Below, piece after piece: positions 7,439-15,751 of a DNA stretch of 35,814 nt. The position numbers were made by a program, and so were the translations under genes. Numbering within the stretch: position 1 is the first letter of the stretch; every line of letters starts with the position of its first letter. Source of the DNA: Hyphomonadaceae bacterium. GTDB lineage: Bacteria > Pseudomonadota > Alphaproteobacteria > Caulobacterales > Hyphomonadaceae. The stretch covers positions 1 through 35,814 of the forward strand of contig CANJIL010000030.1 of NCBI GenBank assembly GCA_947474455.1, given 5' to 3'. Below the pieces are notes generated by a model, which ran no database searches, was not told the origin of the DNA, and saw only the letters and a list, made by a program, of their open reading frames with translations.

Positions 7439-8789
7439 CTCGAACTCGCCCTATGAGATTCGACCACGAATAGTTCGCTAAGGCCGTCTCACGCGCCCTT
7501 CCCGCAATCCTGTCGGCATATCCCCCGTCGCAAAGGACACGGATGCACTCGACCGCAAACTCACCTGCACTGTCTGCGCGGATGATGTCATCGCCAACAG
7601 AATAGCAAAGCCCTGTAATGCCAAGTGAGGTGCTAACTGAAGGAACCCCGCATATCGCGTACTGGTTGATTTTACCCCGGAAGCCACTGCCGTGCAACGC
7701 AAGGACAAGCCCGGCGCGCGCCTGGCTTAGGATTGGCCCCAGCTGCGGCACTTCTCCTACAACGTTGACTCCCGGGCGATTTTCCGCGCGCAGCCATCCC
7801 AACTCCCCGCGCCCGACCACTACGATCTTGTAATCAGGCACCGCAGCCAGAACCTGCGGGTGAACCTCGTTGAGGTACCAGCGAAGGCCGTCAATATTCG
7901 TTTCGCTTCCAAAATATGCGGCGAAGACGAGGCGCTTTGGTCGGGAAGACGGCGGTCCCGGGCGATAGCCCGGCTCCAGTTGGTCGGGGAACTCGCGCGA
8001 CGATAATCCAGTCGAGATGTAATCGACCTGCTTCTTGCCGGCGATCCTGCGCAAGAAATTTGCGTCGGCCTCCGACACACAGATCGTCTCGTCAGCGGTC
8101 GCAATTATCTTCAACTCATCGCGCGCTGTTTGAATGGTGTCAAAGACACTCGAAAGCTTGAGAGCAGAGCGCTGCGAAAAGCCCGTCTGCATTTTGTCGA
8201 ACGCCGCTCGCGACAGGCATTCCATCGGAGTGAACAGCCGCCGCTTGGTGATAGGCTTGAACTGGTTCAGCAATCGGCCGGCGTCGTGGAATTGAGCGTC
8301 CAGCAGATCGTATCCAGCGTCGGCCCCGGCACGCAGCAGAAAATCACCGTAGCTGAAGCGTGGAACCGTGGTCCAGAAAACCTGGTCGAAAACATCCTTC
8401 AACACGTCTGTGTTGCCGTCTACATGAGGCTCGCTCGGAGCGTAGAGGTGCATTACCAGGTCAGGGTTCATACGCCGCAGCTCGGTGTACATGTCCAGGA
8501 TACGCAGGCCGCCTGCATGGCCCATGGACGGCGCGTAGCGCGACACGAGGAGTAGGCGTTTTGTCGATCCCCGCTCAGGCCGCGCATGGACTGCGCTTTC
8601 ATGACGCGCGTTCAAGAACACCACGAGTTCCCGCAGAGCCTTACCATTTGGGTTGATGCAGAATTCGTCGCCACTGGTGTAGTTCTGAAAGTTCGGCTGC
8701 AGCCATCGCGCCATCGCTCCCCGATCGATGAACAGCGCCTGATCGGAGGCATCCACAACCCAATCGACGAATGCGGCGCATTCATCCAT
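7422..8789 (-). CDS. Glycosyltransferase group 1 (GT4-like) with N-terminal extension (455 aa)
   Basis: Residues about 80-450 form a GT-B fold: LLLVSRYAPSMGHAGGLRILDM opens the acceptor half, and FAAYFGSETNIDGLRWYLNEVHP, KIVVVGRGELG and the C-terminal GFRGKINQYAICGVPSVST match the donor half of GT4 enzymes. The first 75 residues form a separate small region of unknown role. The start at 8789 has AGGGGG six bases upstream. It is a retaining-type sugar transferase by family; donor unknown. It is separated from the upstream reductase gene by 146 bases containing a small hairpin. Confidence 0.85.
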   Translation of the reverse strand: MDECAAFVDWVVDASDQALFIDRGAMARWLQPNFQNYTSGDEFCINPNGKALRELVVFLNARHESAVHARPERGSTKRLLLVSRYAPSMGHAGGLRILDMYTELRRMNPDLVMHLYAPSEPHVDGNTDVLKDVFDQVFWTTVPRFSYGDFLLRAGADAGYDLLDAQFHDAGRLLNQFKPITKRRLFTPMECLSRAAFDKMQTGFSQRSALKLSSVFDTIQTARDELKIIATADETICVSEADANFLRRIAGKKQVDYISTGLSSREFPDQLEPGYRPGPPSSRPKRLVFAAYFGSETNIDGLRWYLNEVHPQVLAAVPDYKIVVVGRGELGWLRAENRPGVNVVGEVPQLGPILSQARAGLVLALHGSGFRGKINQYAICGVPSVSTSLGITGLCYSVGDDIIRADSAGEFAVECIRVLCDGGYADRIAGRARETALANYSWSNLIGRVRDVYGV

Positions 8790-8903
8790 CCTGCAACCCC
8801 CTGAAGCATGTGGTTTTACCCATCTTAGGGCCGCCTACGCAGAGGCGCACCCGCGAGGTTTCTTTTCCCCTACGCGGAGGCCAAGTTTCGCGCAAGCATT
8901 GCA

Positions 8904-8922
8904 CGGCGGAAAATTGCCGCCG
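8904..8922 (-). other. Intercistronic hairpin after the reductase gene
   Basis: A perfect 6-bp stem (CGGCGG/CCGCCG) with a 7-base loop sits 13 bases past the reductase stop. No U-tract follows on the minus strand, so it is more likely an mRNA-stability or attenuation element than an intrinsic terminator. The rest of 8790-8935 shows nothing clear. Confidence 0.3.
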
Positions 8923-8935
8923 GGTCACAAACGGA

Positions 8936-9874
8936 CTATTTCCGCGCCGTTTGCACGTTATTCGCGTACCAGTAGTATGTCTGCTCAAGACCTGATCTTA
9001 GATTTACTTGGGGTCGGAACCCAAGCGCCATCAACCGATCGAGTCTGTAGGCTCGGAACTCTTGACCGTTAGGCTTCGACGTATCCCATTCAACCTCGTC
9101 AACCAGATCGGTGACTTCGGCTAGAGTCATCACAATGTCACGGATCGGCCGGATGTCACCCGAGCCAACATTGATCGCACCCTGGCCTCTTTCCATGACC
9201 GTCAACAGCGCCAAAGCCATGTCGCTGGAATAGGTGAAGTCCCGGATCGCCGAACCGTTGCCCCAGACAGAAACTTTGGTTCCCGCCTGCTTTGCTGCAT
9301 GGAACTTGGCGATCAGCGCAGGCGTGACATGGCCGTGCTCAATGTCGAACTTGTCGTTGGGACCATAGAGATTGCCCGAAATCGCAAAGACAAAGGCAAG
9401 CCCGTACTGCTCTTGGTACGCCTCAAGCTGCGCGAACATGGCGCGCTTGGAATGCGCGTAGGAGTCCTCCGACGGATGGGGCTTACCCGACCAGATATCT
9501 TCCTCCTCGAGCAGCCGGTGCGGCGGCGGATAAGGATAGACCGCTCCCGACCCCATCGCGACGATCTTGCGCACGCGGGCGAGACGGCAAGCCTCAACCA
9601 CGTTGGTGTTGATCATCACATTCTCGAAGTACGATGAGCCCTTGTTCTCGATATTGCCCATGATGCCGTAAACACGCGCGGCGAGATGGTAGACGTAAGC
9701 TGGCTTCACATGGCTGAAGTAGGCTTTGGCGGCGACAGGGTCGCGCAAATCCACATCCGCCGAACGCGGCGCAAGGACATTGCTAAAACCGCGCTCCGCA
9801 AGCAGAGCGAGCAGAGCCGTCCCGACGAGTCCGCCCGCACCCGTGACGACGATTGGCGCCGATATGTCGAGCAT
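8936..9874 (-). CDS. GDP-4-keto-6-deoxy-sugar reductase (GDP-fucose synthase-like SDR, epimerisation Cys absent)
   Basis: An extended SDR of 312 aa. It has the NADP-binding GAGGLVGTA (12-20), catalytic S109, Y139 and K143 (SYAHSK), and NLYGPNDKF followed by GHVTPALIAKFH as in E. coli Fcl. Aligned to Fcl, catalytic Ser107 is kept and His179 is kept (H182 here), but the epimerising Cys109 is replaced by alanine (A111). The enzyme is therefore expected to reduce C4 without the full C3/C5 epimerisation that makes L-fucose. Next to the dehydratase (9904-10914) and heptose-activating genes, a GDP-6-deoxy-heptose product (DmhB-like) is the best guess; GDP-D-rhamnose is the alternative. GGAAGGGG precedes the start. 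Confidence 0.82.
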   Translation of the reverse strand: MLDISAPIVVTGAGGLVGTALLALLAERGFSNVLAPRSADVDLRDPVAAKAYFSHVKPAYVYHLAARVYGIMGNIENKGSSYFENVMINTNVVEACRLARVRKIVAMGSGAVYPYPPPHRLLEEEDIWSGKPHPSEDSYAHSKRAMFAQLEAYQEQYGLAFVFAISGNLYGPNDKFDIEHGHVTPALIAKFHAAKQAGTKVSVWGNGSAIRDFTYSSDMALALLTVMERGQGAINVGSGDIRPIRDIVMTLAEVTDLVDEVEWDTSKPNGQEFRAYRLDRLMALGFRPQVNLRSGLEQTYYWYANNVQTARK

Positions 9875-9903
9875 GTAGGGCGCCCCTTCCCTGTTTCCGC
9901 AGT

Positions 9904-10914
9904 TTACCGAACGAGCCCAAAGCCTTCGCTCGCGACACGCTGGCGCCAGTAGTTGAGCAAATCGGTCATCGTTTGCTCAAACGTGATCTCGGGCTTCCAG
10001 CCCGTATGTCTCTCAAACTTCGAGGTGTCGGGCACCTGAAGATCGGCATCGATCGGCCGGAGACGGTCAGGGTCGATCACAACGTCGATCGCTTTCACCG
10101 TCGACATCGACTTCAGCGTTTCGAGCATGGCGCGCACCGTGCAGGTGTAGGTGCCGCCGATGTTGTAGTACTCGCCGCCCACCGGATTGTGGGTGACCAG
10201 CATGTAGTATGCGCGCACGGCATCACGCACGTCCGCAAAAGTCCGCAAGCTGTCGAGGTTGCCCACCTTCAGCACCGGCGGAATCATGTTCGCTTCGATC
10301 AGGGCGATCTGTTTCGCAAACGAGGACTCCGCAAACACGTCGCCGCGCCGCGGGCCGGTATGCGTGAACATGCGCGTGCTCATCACCGTCATGTTGTACG
10401 CCTCGGCATAAAAGCGACCGATCAGGTCGGTTCCCACTTTCGAGATGGCGTACGGGGAGGCAGGATGGAACGTGCAGTCCTCGTTGATCGGCAGCTTTTC
10501 CTTCGGGACTCGACCAAACACTTCCGACGATGCGCAAACGTGAACCACGGCGTCCCGCTTGTGCTGCTTCAACGCTTCCAGCAGCCGATTGGTGCCTTGG
10601 ATATTGGTTTCAAGCGTATCGAGCGGGCTATCGAAGCTGGTGCGAGGAAAGCTCTGCGCCGCCAGATGAAAAACAAAGTCTGGCTTCACGGTGTTCACGA
10701 CATGGAAGATCGACAGCGTATCTCGTAGATCGCCATAGATGAGCTGCAGCCGGTCCTTCGTGTTGATGCGGTGAACGTGCTGGGAGATATTTTCCATCGG
10801 GCTGCGCCAGCGCGCCATGCCCCAGATATCCCAGTCTGTATTTTCAAGGAGGTAGTCTACCAGGTGCGAACCCACCATGCCGGTGATGCCTGTGATCAAA
10901 GCTGTTTTCGGCAT
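9904..10914 (-). CDS. gmd: GDP-mannose/GDP-manno-heptose 4,6-dehydratase family SDR (Gmd/DmhA type)
   Basis: A 336-aa extended SDR. It has the nucleotide-binding TGITGMVGSHL (8-18), the catalytic ASSEVFG (S130, E131) and YAISK (Y155, K159), the arrangement of the GDP-mannose 4,6-dehydratase group where a Ser/Thr-Glu pair drives 4,6-elimination. The reaction makes a GDP-4-keto-6-deoxy sugar that the next gene would reduce. The start at 10914 (MPKTALITG) is chosen because GGAAGAG lies just upstream and the fold begins there; the frame is open to 10980. GDP-heptose rather than GDP-mannose as substrate is inferred from hddA and the HddC-GmhB fusion nearby. Confidence 0.85.
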   Translation of the reverse strand: MPKTALITGITGMVGSHLVDYLLENTDWDIWGMARWRSPMENISQHVHRINTKDRLQLIYGDLRDTLSIFHVVNTVKPDFVFHLAAQSFPRTSFDSPLDTLETNIQGTNRLLEALKQHKRDAVVHVCASSEVFGRVPKEKLPINEDCTFHPASPYAISKVGTDLIGRFYAEAYNMTVMSTRMFTHTGPRRGDVFAESSFAKQIALIEANMIPPVLKVGNLDSLRTFADVRDAVRAYYMLVTHNPVGGEYYNIGGTYTCTVRAMLETLKSMSTVKAIDVVIDPDRLRPIDADLQVPDTSKFERHTGWKPEITFEQTMTDLLNYWRQRVASEGFGLVR

Positions 10915-11029
10915 GAGCTCTTCCCGGCTATGTCTTCCCGTAATAACGTGCAGGAATTCGATCGATACGACATGCCCCACGTTCCCGCGGGCGTGTCGAT
11001 AGCCGGTCAGTTACCGGGTGGCAAGCGCG

Positions 11030-13135
11030 CTATTTCTGCCCACGGCCCAGAATGCGGCCGACGCCGCGAAGGGGGGCTGTGACCTTCCACGATGTAGACC
11101 TGCGTAGCGCCTCGATCTCCTCGTGGAGCTTTGCCATATCGCTTTCAGTCAAGTTGGCCCCGCGTTGAGCCGGGCCATCGATCAATATGGCCCCCATCTG
11201 CTGAATAAGTCCCTCTTTTTCAGCTCTCGCCTCGCGCAACCGGTCGTAAGCTGCGTCTCGCTCGGCTGTCCGATCAGCGACCGCAGTCTTCAAGGATTGC
11301 TCGCCTTCCTTATAGCTTCGAATCAGCTGCTCGAATTCTTGCTGGACGGCTTCCAGCTCGACGCCATCACGATGCTGGTGTTCGACGATTACGGCCAACC
11401 GAGCAGCTTCGCGCTCAGCGACGATCAGCCGGTCTGTGAGCGACACACGCTCTGCCGTCTGTTTTTCAGACAGCGCCAGATGCTCGGTCATGTTCCGCTC
11501 GGCGGCGCGTAACGCCGCGCTCACCTGATCCGTGGCGCGGATACTCATGGCGCTGAGCCGTCGCAGATATTCGTCGCTCGCTTTTGTCTGCTGTTCGATC
11601 GCGTTGCGAAGCTGGCCTTCGAGTAGCGCTATACGCTCGTTGCACGCGCTCACGTCCGAAACGTGATCCTGCTCTAAACGGAGGTGACGACCAGCCAGCC
11701 CCGCATAGTCACCCTCCAGTCGCCCATAACGTTCGGCCAACTCAGCGTGATCCTGCTCTAAACGGAGGTGACGACCAGCCAGCCCCACACAGTCACCCTC
11801 CAGTCGCCCATAACGTTCGGCCAACTCAGCGTGATCCTGCTCTAAACGGAGGTGACGACCAGCCAGCCCCACACAGTCACCCTCCAGTCGCCCATAACGT
11901 TCGGCCAACTCAGCGTGGGCCGCATCAAGGGCGGCGTCGCCCGGCATCTTGCTTTCCAAACGGTCTCTCAAATCGACCAACTCGGCAGTGACCTGTTTCA
12001 GCACTATCTCTGCTTGCTCTGCACGCTCGACCTCCGCCCGGAGCCGAACCGCCAGCCCTTCCGCGTTTTCCCGGTGGAGCGCGATTTCTTCGGCCACTCG
12101 CCGCTGCCGGGCGTAAATCTCGGGGAGCACCTGATCGCCAACGGCCGCAGCGTAGTCGCCAAACTCTTCCCGAACCGCATTCAGCGCCGTGACGCCGCTG
12201 CGCGTATCTGCAGTTTTGAGCCCTGCCCAGGCGCGGCGCAGCCAGCTCGCATGCGGCCCTGATATCGTCTCTTCTTTCTTCCAGTGATGACGCAGTCCCC
12301 GGTCGAGGAAGGCATCGACCTCGTCAGCTGCCTCATCGATGGACTTCGGCCATTCAAGCTGCAAGTCGCTTCCGATTACGTCCAGTGAATGACGCCAGTC
12401 GCCCAAGAGGGAATCGAACCCGTGAATCGACCTCGGCAACGAACGGGTTGCCGCTTCCGCGTCCAGCATATGTCGCAACCAGAGGAGAGCCGCGTGGGGC
12501 TGGCCAATTCCGTCACGGGCCGCAAGTGACGCGGCCACTTCGTTCGGATTGCGCATGCAGAGAATATAACGGGGGTCGTAGCCGGCTTCGCGCAACGTCG
12601 CATCGTAGAAGGGGATCATGCGCGATATCCGGGGATCCTTGAGCATCAATAGGTTCTGCCCGGGATATTCTGCTTTTACAGTCGCCTTGATCTCACGCGC
12701 GAAGCTCGCTTTGAGCGCTGGCGACACGCTGTCCAAATCGAGCTGTCGCCAGTCATCCCAACCACTTCCCAACGCCGCCAGGTAACGGTCATTCAGTTCA
12801 ATGATCTTGGCAGGCTCCCAGTGACCCCGCTCATTGGCGTCACCCGCTCCGACTATGTTGAGCGGCAGCCCCGCCCCTAGCCGCGTCAAGCAATACCCCA
12901 GGGCTGAGGTGCCCGACCGATGCATTCCGACCACAATCAATACGACCGGTCGCGATGTCTCGGGACGCCAACGATTTTCCAGAACAGATGAGTTGGGTGT
13001 GTAGAGCGCCGCGCCCTTTAACTGCGCCTTCGGTCTAGGTCTCTGAGAAGTGCGGCTGGACGGCGCCTTCACGGTGCTGCCAGCAGCGCGCACGGAATGG
13101 CGACCAGAACTCTTTCTTCCTTTCTTGGCAGCCAT
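11030..13135 (-). CDS. Sulfotransferase-like P-loop protein with long repetitive coiled coil (701 aa)
   Basis: First gene of the minus-strand operon. The first 45 residues are basic and low-complexity. Residues about 65-290 are a sulfotransferase-family fold: the PAPS 5'-phosphate loop reads VVGMHRSGTSALG (about 69-81), followed by NERGHWEP and LMLKDPRISRMIPFY, family landmarks. From about 345 to 690 the sequence is a heptad-rich coiled coil including three nearly identical 28-residue units (about 407-491). The coil may be a scaffold or a molecular ruler, as in chain-length-control proteins; this is inference. The sulfotransferase domain might sulfate the glycan or could be an inactive P-loop fold. 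GAGG lies six bases upstream of the start. Confidence 0.75.
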   Translation of the reverse strand: MAAKKGRKSSGRHSVRAAGSTVKAPSSRTSQRPRPKAQLKGAALYTPNSSVLENRWRPETSRPVVLIVVGMHRSGTSALGYCLTRLGAGLPLNIVGAGDANERGHWEPAKIIELNDRYLAALGSGWDDWRQLDLDSVSPALKASFAREIKATVKAEYPGQNLLMLKDPRISRMIPFYDATLREAGYDPRYILCMRNPNEVAASLAARDGIGQPHAALLWLRHMLDAEAATRSLPRSIHGFDSLLGDWRHSLDVIGSDLQLEWPKSIDEAADEVDAFLDRGLRHHWKKEETISGPHASWLRRAWAGLKTADTRSGVTALNAVREEFGDYAAAVGDQVLPEIYARQRRVAEEIALHRENAEGLAVRLRAEVERAEQAEIVLKQVTAELVDLRDRLESKMPGDAALDAAHAELAERYGRLEGDCVGLAGRHLRLEQDHAELAERYGRLEGDCVGLAGRHLRLEQDHAELAERYGRLEGDYAGLAGRHLRLEQDHVSDVSACNERIALLEGQLRNAIEQQTKASDEYLRRLSAMSIRATDQVSAALRAAERNMTEHLALSEKQTAERVSLTDRLIVAEREAARLAVIVEHQHRDGVELEAVQQEFEQLIRSYKEGEQSLKTAVADRTAERDAAYDRLREARAEKEGLIQQMGAILIDGPAQRGANLTESDMAKLHEEIEALRRSTSWKVTAPLRGVGRILGRGQK
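11663..11914 (-). repeat. Three tandem 84-bp units within the coiled-coil gene
   Basis: Units at 11663-11746, 11747-11830 and 11831-11914. The last two are identical by eye and the first differs at two bases (CGCATA against CACACA). The unit is 28 codons, so gain or loss keeps frame. Each encodes AELAERYGRLEGD...HLRLEQDH. Confidence 0.95.
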
Positions 13136-13381
13136 ACTCGCCTCTACTCCTGATCCCTAAGAAACGCGCCGAGCAGGCGCCAATGCGCGCGCCGCCCGAT
13201 TTACCTACAATCTTCCCGCCATCATGAATTCAAATACGTGTCTAATCTATTCCCGAACGGAGTGAAAAACGGCTCCTGGGCGACGATTAGCGCTGATTGA
13301 TCGCAGCCTCCTGTGCAGCTATCGCAACCCGGATGGCACCGCGCCACACACAAGGTGCAACAGAACCCGAAGGACTACGGA
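13136..13381. promoter_or_regulatory. Divergent intergenic region between the two polysaccharide operons
   Basis: This 246-base region lies between the start of the long minus operon (13135) and the start of the fusion gene (13382), so promoters for both must be here or overlap it. No -35/-10 pair stands out. The frame upstream of 13382 is open back to 13313 but looks non-coding, and AAGGA sits eight bases before the 13382 ATG. Confidence 0.5.
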
Positions 13382-15751
13382 ATGCGTCAGGCAGTGGTGT
13401 TGGTTGGCGGGCGCGGCACCCGGCTGGGAGAAGCCGCTAGAAACGTTCCAAAACCGTTGCTCCCCATCGCTGGCCAGAAGCGCTTTCTCGACTTCCTGCT
13501 GGAAAACATTGCGCGCCACGGCATCAATGAAATTTTGCTGCTGGCCGGTCACCTTGGCGAAATTGTCGAGGCAACCTACCAGGGCGCAACCTTCGGCGGA
13601 GCGACCGTCCACGTCATCCGCGAACCTTCTCCCGCGGGCACCGCCGGCGCGCTGATCTATGCGCGCGATCGGTTAGACGACGTCTTCCTCATGTCGAACG
13701 GGGACTCCATCCTGGACATGAACTACCTCGCACTCGCCGGGGAGCTGAAACCTGGGACCGATGGCGCTCTGGCATTGCGTCTCGTTGACAATGTAAGCCG
13801 TTTTGCGCACGTCGATCTTCGCGGCCATCGGATTGTCGCCTTCCGCGAGAAAGATGTGTCGGCGGTCGGTCCGGGACTCATCTCCGGCGGCGTTTATGCC
13901 CTGCGCAAAAGCCTGCTGGATCGGATCAAGGTGAACCCTTGCTCCATTGAAATAGATATCTTCCCGCACCTCGCCTCCGAAGGTCGCCTGGCAGGGCTTC
14001 CGGTCGAAGGCTACTTTCTTGATATCGGTCTGCCAGAAACGCTGAGCGAAGGCCGTCGCGACATTGCCGATGCCATGCGCCGTCGCGCCATCTTCCTGGA
14101 CCGCGACGGAACGCTCAACCTGGATGCGGGTTACACTTACAAGGTCGAAGACCTCAAGCTCCTGCCCGGTGCGATTGAGGCGGTTCGCGCCATCAACGAC
14201 GCTGGCGCGCTCGCCCTCGTCGTCACCAACCAGTCAGGCATAGCGCGAGGGAAATATACCGAAGATCATTTGTCGCGCTTCCACGACGCGCTGCAGACCG
14301 AACTATCGAAGAGCGGCGCGCATATCGATGGTTATTACCACTACCCCTTTCATCCTGATGGAACAGTCGAAGGGCTTGTGCATGCGGACCGCCCGGACCG
14401 CAAACCGAATGGAGGCATGCTGCGCCGGGCCATGCTCGAATGGGACGTAGAGCCATCAGGATCAGCTATACTGGGCGACACGGACGCCGACCTTTCTGCA
14501 GGTCGAGCGATAGGCATAGCTGGATTGAAGGTTGCGCCTGGACATCTCATCGATGCAACTCGCAGTGCGCTTTCTCAACTGCCCAGCTTCACGAAGATCG
14601 CTTCAGCTGCGAGCCTCCTTGCTGAACGAGCCGCCAAAGCAAAAGCATGGCTGTTTGATTACGCCCTGCCGCTCTGGTGGGACACCGGCTTCGATTCTGC
14701 GTCGGCTACATTCAACGAACGCATCGACTTGACCGGTAAGCCGGTGCTCCTGCCGCGCAGAATACGCGTCCAGGCGCGGCAGACATTCGTGTACTCGCTC
14801 GCTGGCGGATTGGGCTGGAGCGGACCATGGCGCACCGCAGCAGAGGCTGGCGCAAAAGTCTTGCTCGAAAAGGGCATTCGAGAAGATGGGGGTACGCGCT
14901 TCGCGCTGACACCCTCAGGCGAAGGCATCGCTGATAACAGCAGGGACCTCTACGACACCGCATTCGTAGTGTTTGCACTGGCGAGAGCGGCGATAGCGTT
15001 GCAACAGCCGGACTTCGCCGCAAAGGCAAAGCAGCTGGTTGATTGGACGATCACCAACTGGCTTCATCCTGCAGGCGGCTTCCTTGAAGGCGACCTTGTG
15101 ACCGCGCCGCCGCGCCGCCAGAACCCGCATATGCATATGGTCGAGGCGCTATTGCAGCTGTTCGAAGCTACGGGCGACACTTCCCTGCTGAAGACAGCTG
15201 GCGAGCTCATCAAACTGCTTGAGACGAAATGGATCTCACCGCGCTGGGGAGCTCTGCTCGAATTTTTCGACGACGACTGGACGCCTCGCCAGGGTGATGA
15301 AGGCCGCGTCGCGGAACCCGGCCACCAGTTCGAATGGAGTTGGTTGCTTGAACGGTACGCAAGATTGTCCGAAACGCGTGTCTCGCCAAGCGCCACCCGC
15401 ATCTATCTTCATGGCGAGGTCTATGGCGTCGATCCAAAAACAGGCGTGATAGCGGATGAAACATGGGCGGAAGGCGGCGTGCGAACGCCAACCTCACGCC
15501 TCTGGCCACACACCGAGCGGATTAAGGCCAACATTGTTCGCTTCGAAAACACGCGTAGCATCAGCGCGGCTCACAACTGCGTGCAGGCCTACGACATGCT
15601 GATGACCTATTGCGACGTGCCTGTTCGGGGGCTCTGGCGGGACCGGCGCCAGCCGGACGGTGGCTTCATCAATGAAGCCGCTCCCGCAAGCTCATTCTAC
15701 CACATAGCTCTCGCGCTCTCTGAACTGATCCGTGTAGGTGACAAACTTTAG
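13382..15751 (+). CDS. Three-domain fusion: heptose-1-P guanylyltransferase (HddC-like) + HAD phosphatase (GmhB-like) + AGE isomerase/epimerase
   Basis: A 789-aa fusion. Domain 1 (1-230) is a sugar-1-phosphate nucleotidyltransferase: VLVGGRGTRLGE, VPKPLLPIAG, SNGDSIL. Domain 2 (about 233-395) is a HAD-IIIA phosphatase of the heptose-bisphosphate type: FLDRDGTLN (nucleophile D240, acid/base D242), VVTNQSGIARG, and GDTDADLSAG; the three zinc-binding cysteines of canonical GmhB are absent. Domain 3 (about 422-785) is a complete AGE-type alpha/alpha barrel: RRIRVQARQTFVY, SRDLYDTAFVVFAL, NPHMHMVEALLQLFEATGD, GHQFEWSWLLERYARL, LWPHTERIKAN. Domains 1 and 2 give two steps of GDP-heptose synthesis (phosphatase, guanylyltransferase); HddA at 5372 gives the kinase. 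The AGE domain could be a sugar(-phosphate) isomerase supplying the pathway, or a mannose-6-phosphate isomerase. Confidence 0.88.
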   Translation: MRQAVVLVGGRGTRLGEAARNVPKPLLPIAGQKRFLDFLLENIARHGINEILLLAGHLGEIVEATYQGATFGGATVHVIREPSPAGTAGALIYARDRLDDVFLMSNGDSILDMNYLALAGELKPGTDGALALRLVDNVSRFAHVDLRGHRIVAFREKDVSAVGPGLISGGVYALRKSLLDRIKVNPCSIEIDIFPHLASEGRLAGLPVEGYFLDIGLPETLSEGRRDIADAMRRRAIFLDRDGTLNLDAGYTYKVEDLKLLPGAIEAVRAINDAGALALVVTNQSGIARGKYTEDHLSRFHDALQTELSKSGAHIDGYYHYPFHPDGTVEGLVHADRPDRKPNGGMLRRAMLEWDVEPSGSAILGDTDADLSAGRAIGIAGLKVAPGHLIDATRSALSQLPSFTKIASAASLLAERAAKAKAWLFDYALPLWWDTGFDSASATFNERIDLTGKPVLLPRRIRVQARQTFVYSLAGGLGWSGPWRTAAEAGAKVLLEKGIREDGGTRFALTPSGEGIADNSRDLYDTAFVVFALARAAIALQQPDFAAKAKQLVDWTITNWLHPAGGFLEGDLVTAPPRRQNPHMHMVEALLQLFEATGDTSLLKTAGELIKLLETKWISPRWGALLEFFDDDWTPRQGDEGRVAEPGHQFEWSWLLERYARLSETRVSPSATRIYLHGEVYGVDPKTGVIADETWAEGGVRTPTSRLWPHTERIKANIVRFENTRSISAAHNCVQAYDMLMTYCDVPVRGLWRDRRQPDGGFINEAAPASSFYHIALALSELIRVGDKL

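Noticed and set aside
9853-10728. Plus-strand frame of 291 codons opposite the dehydratase
   Set aside because: It is rich in His/Arg/Val, as expected from the complement of a GC-rich gene, and is covered by a clear SDR on the other strand.
8936-10914. GDP-L-fucose biosynthesis as the role of the dehydratase/reductase pair
   Set aside because: The reductase lacks the epimerising cysteine and the neighbours activate heptose; kept only as a weaker alternative.
11663-11914. Tandem repeats as a possible CRISPR-like array
   Set aside because: The units are contiguous with no unique spacers, are exactly 28 codons long and lie in frame inside a coiled-coil gene.
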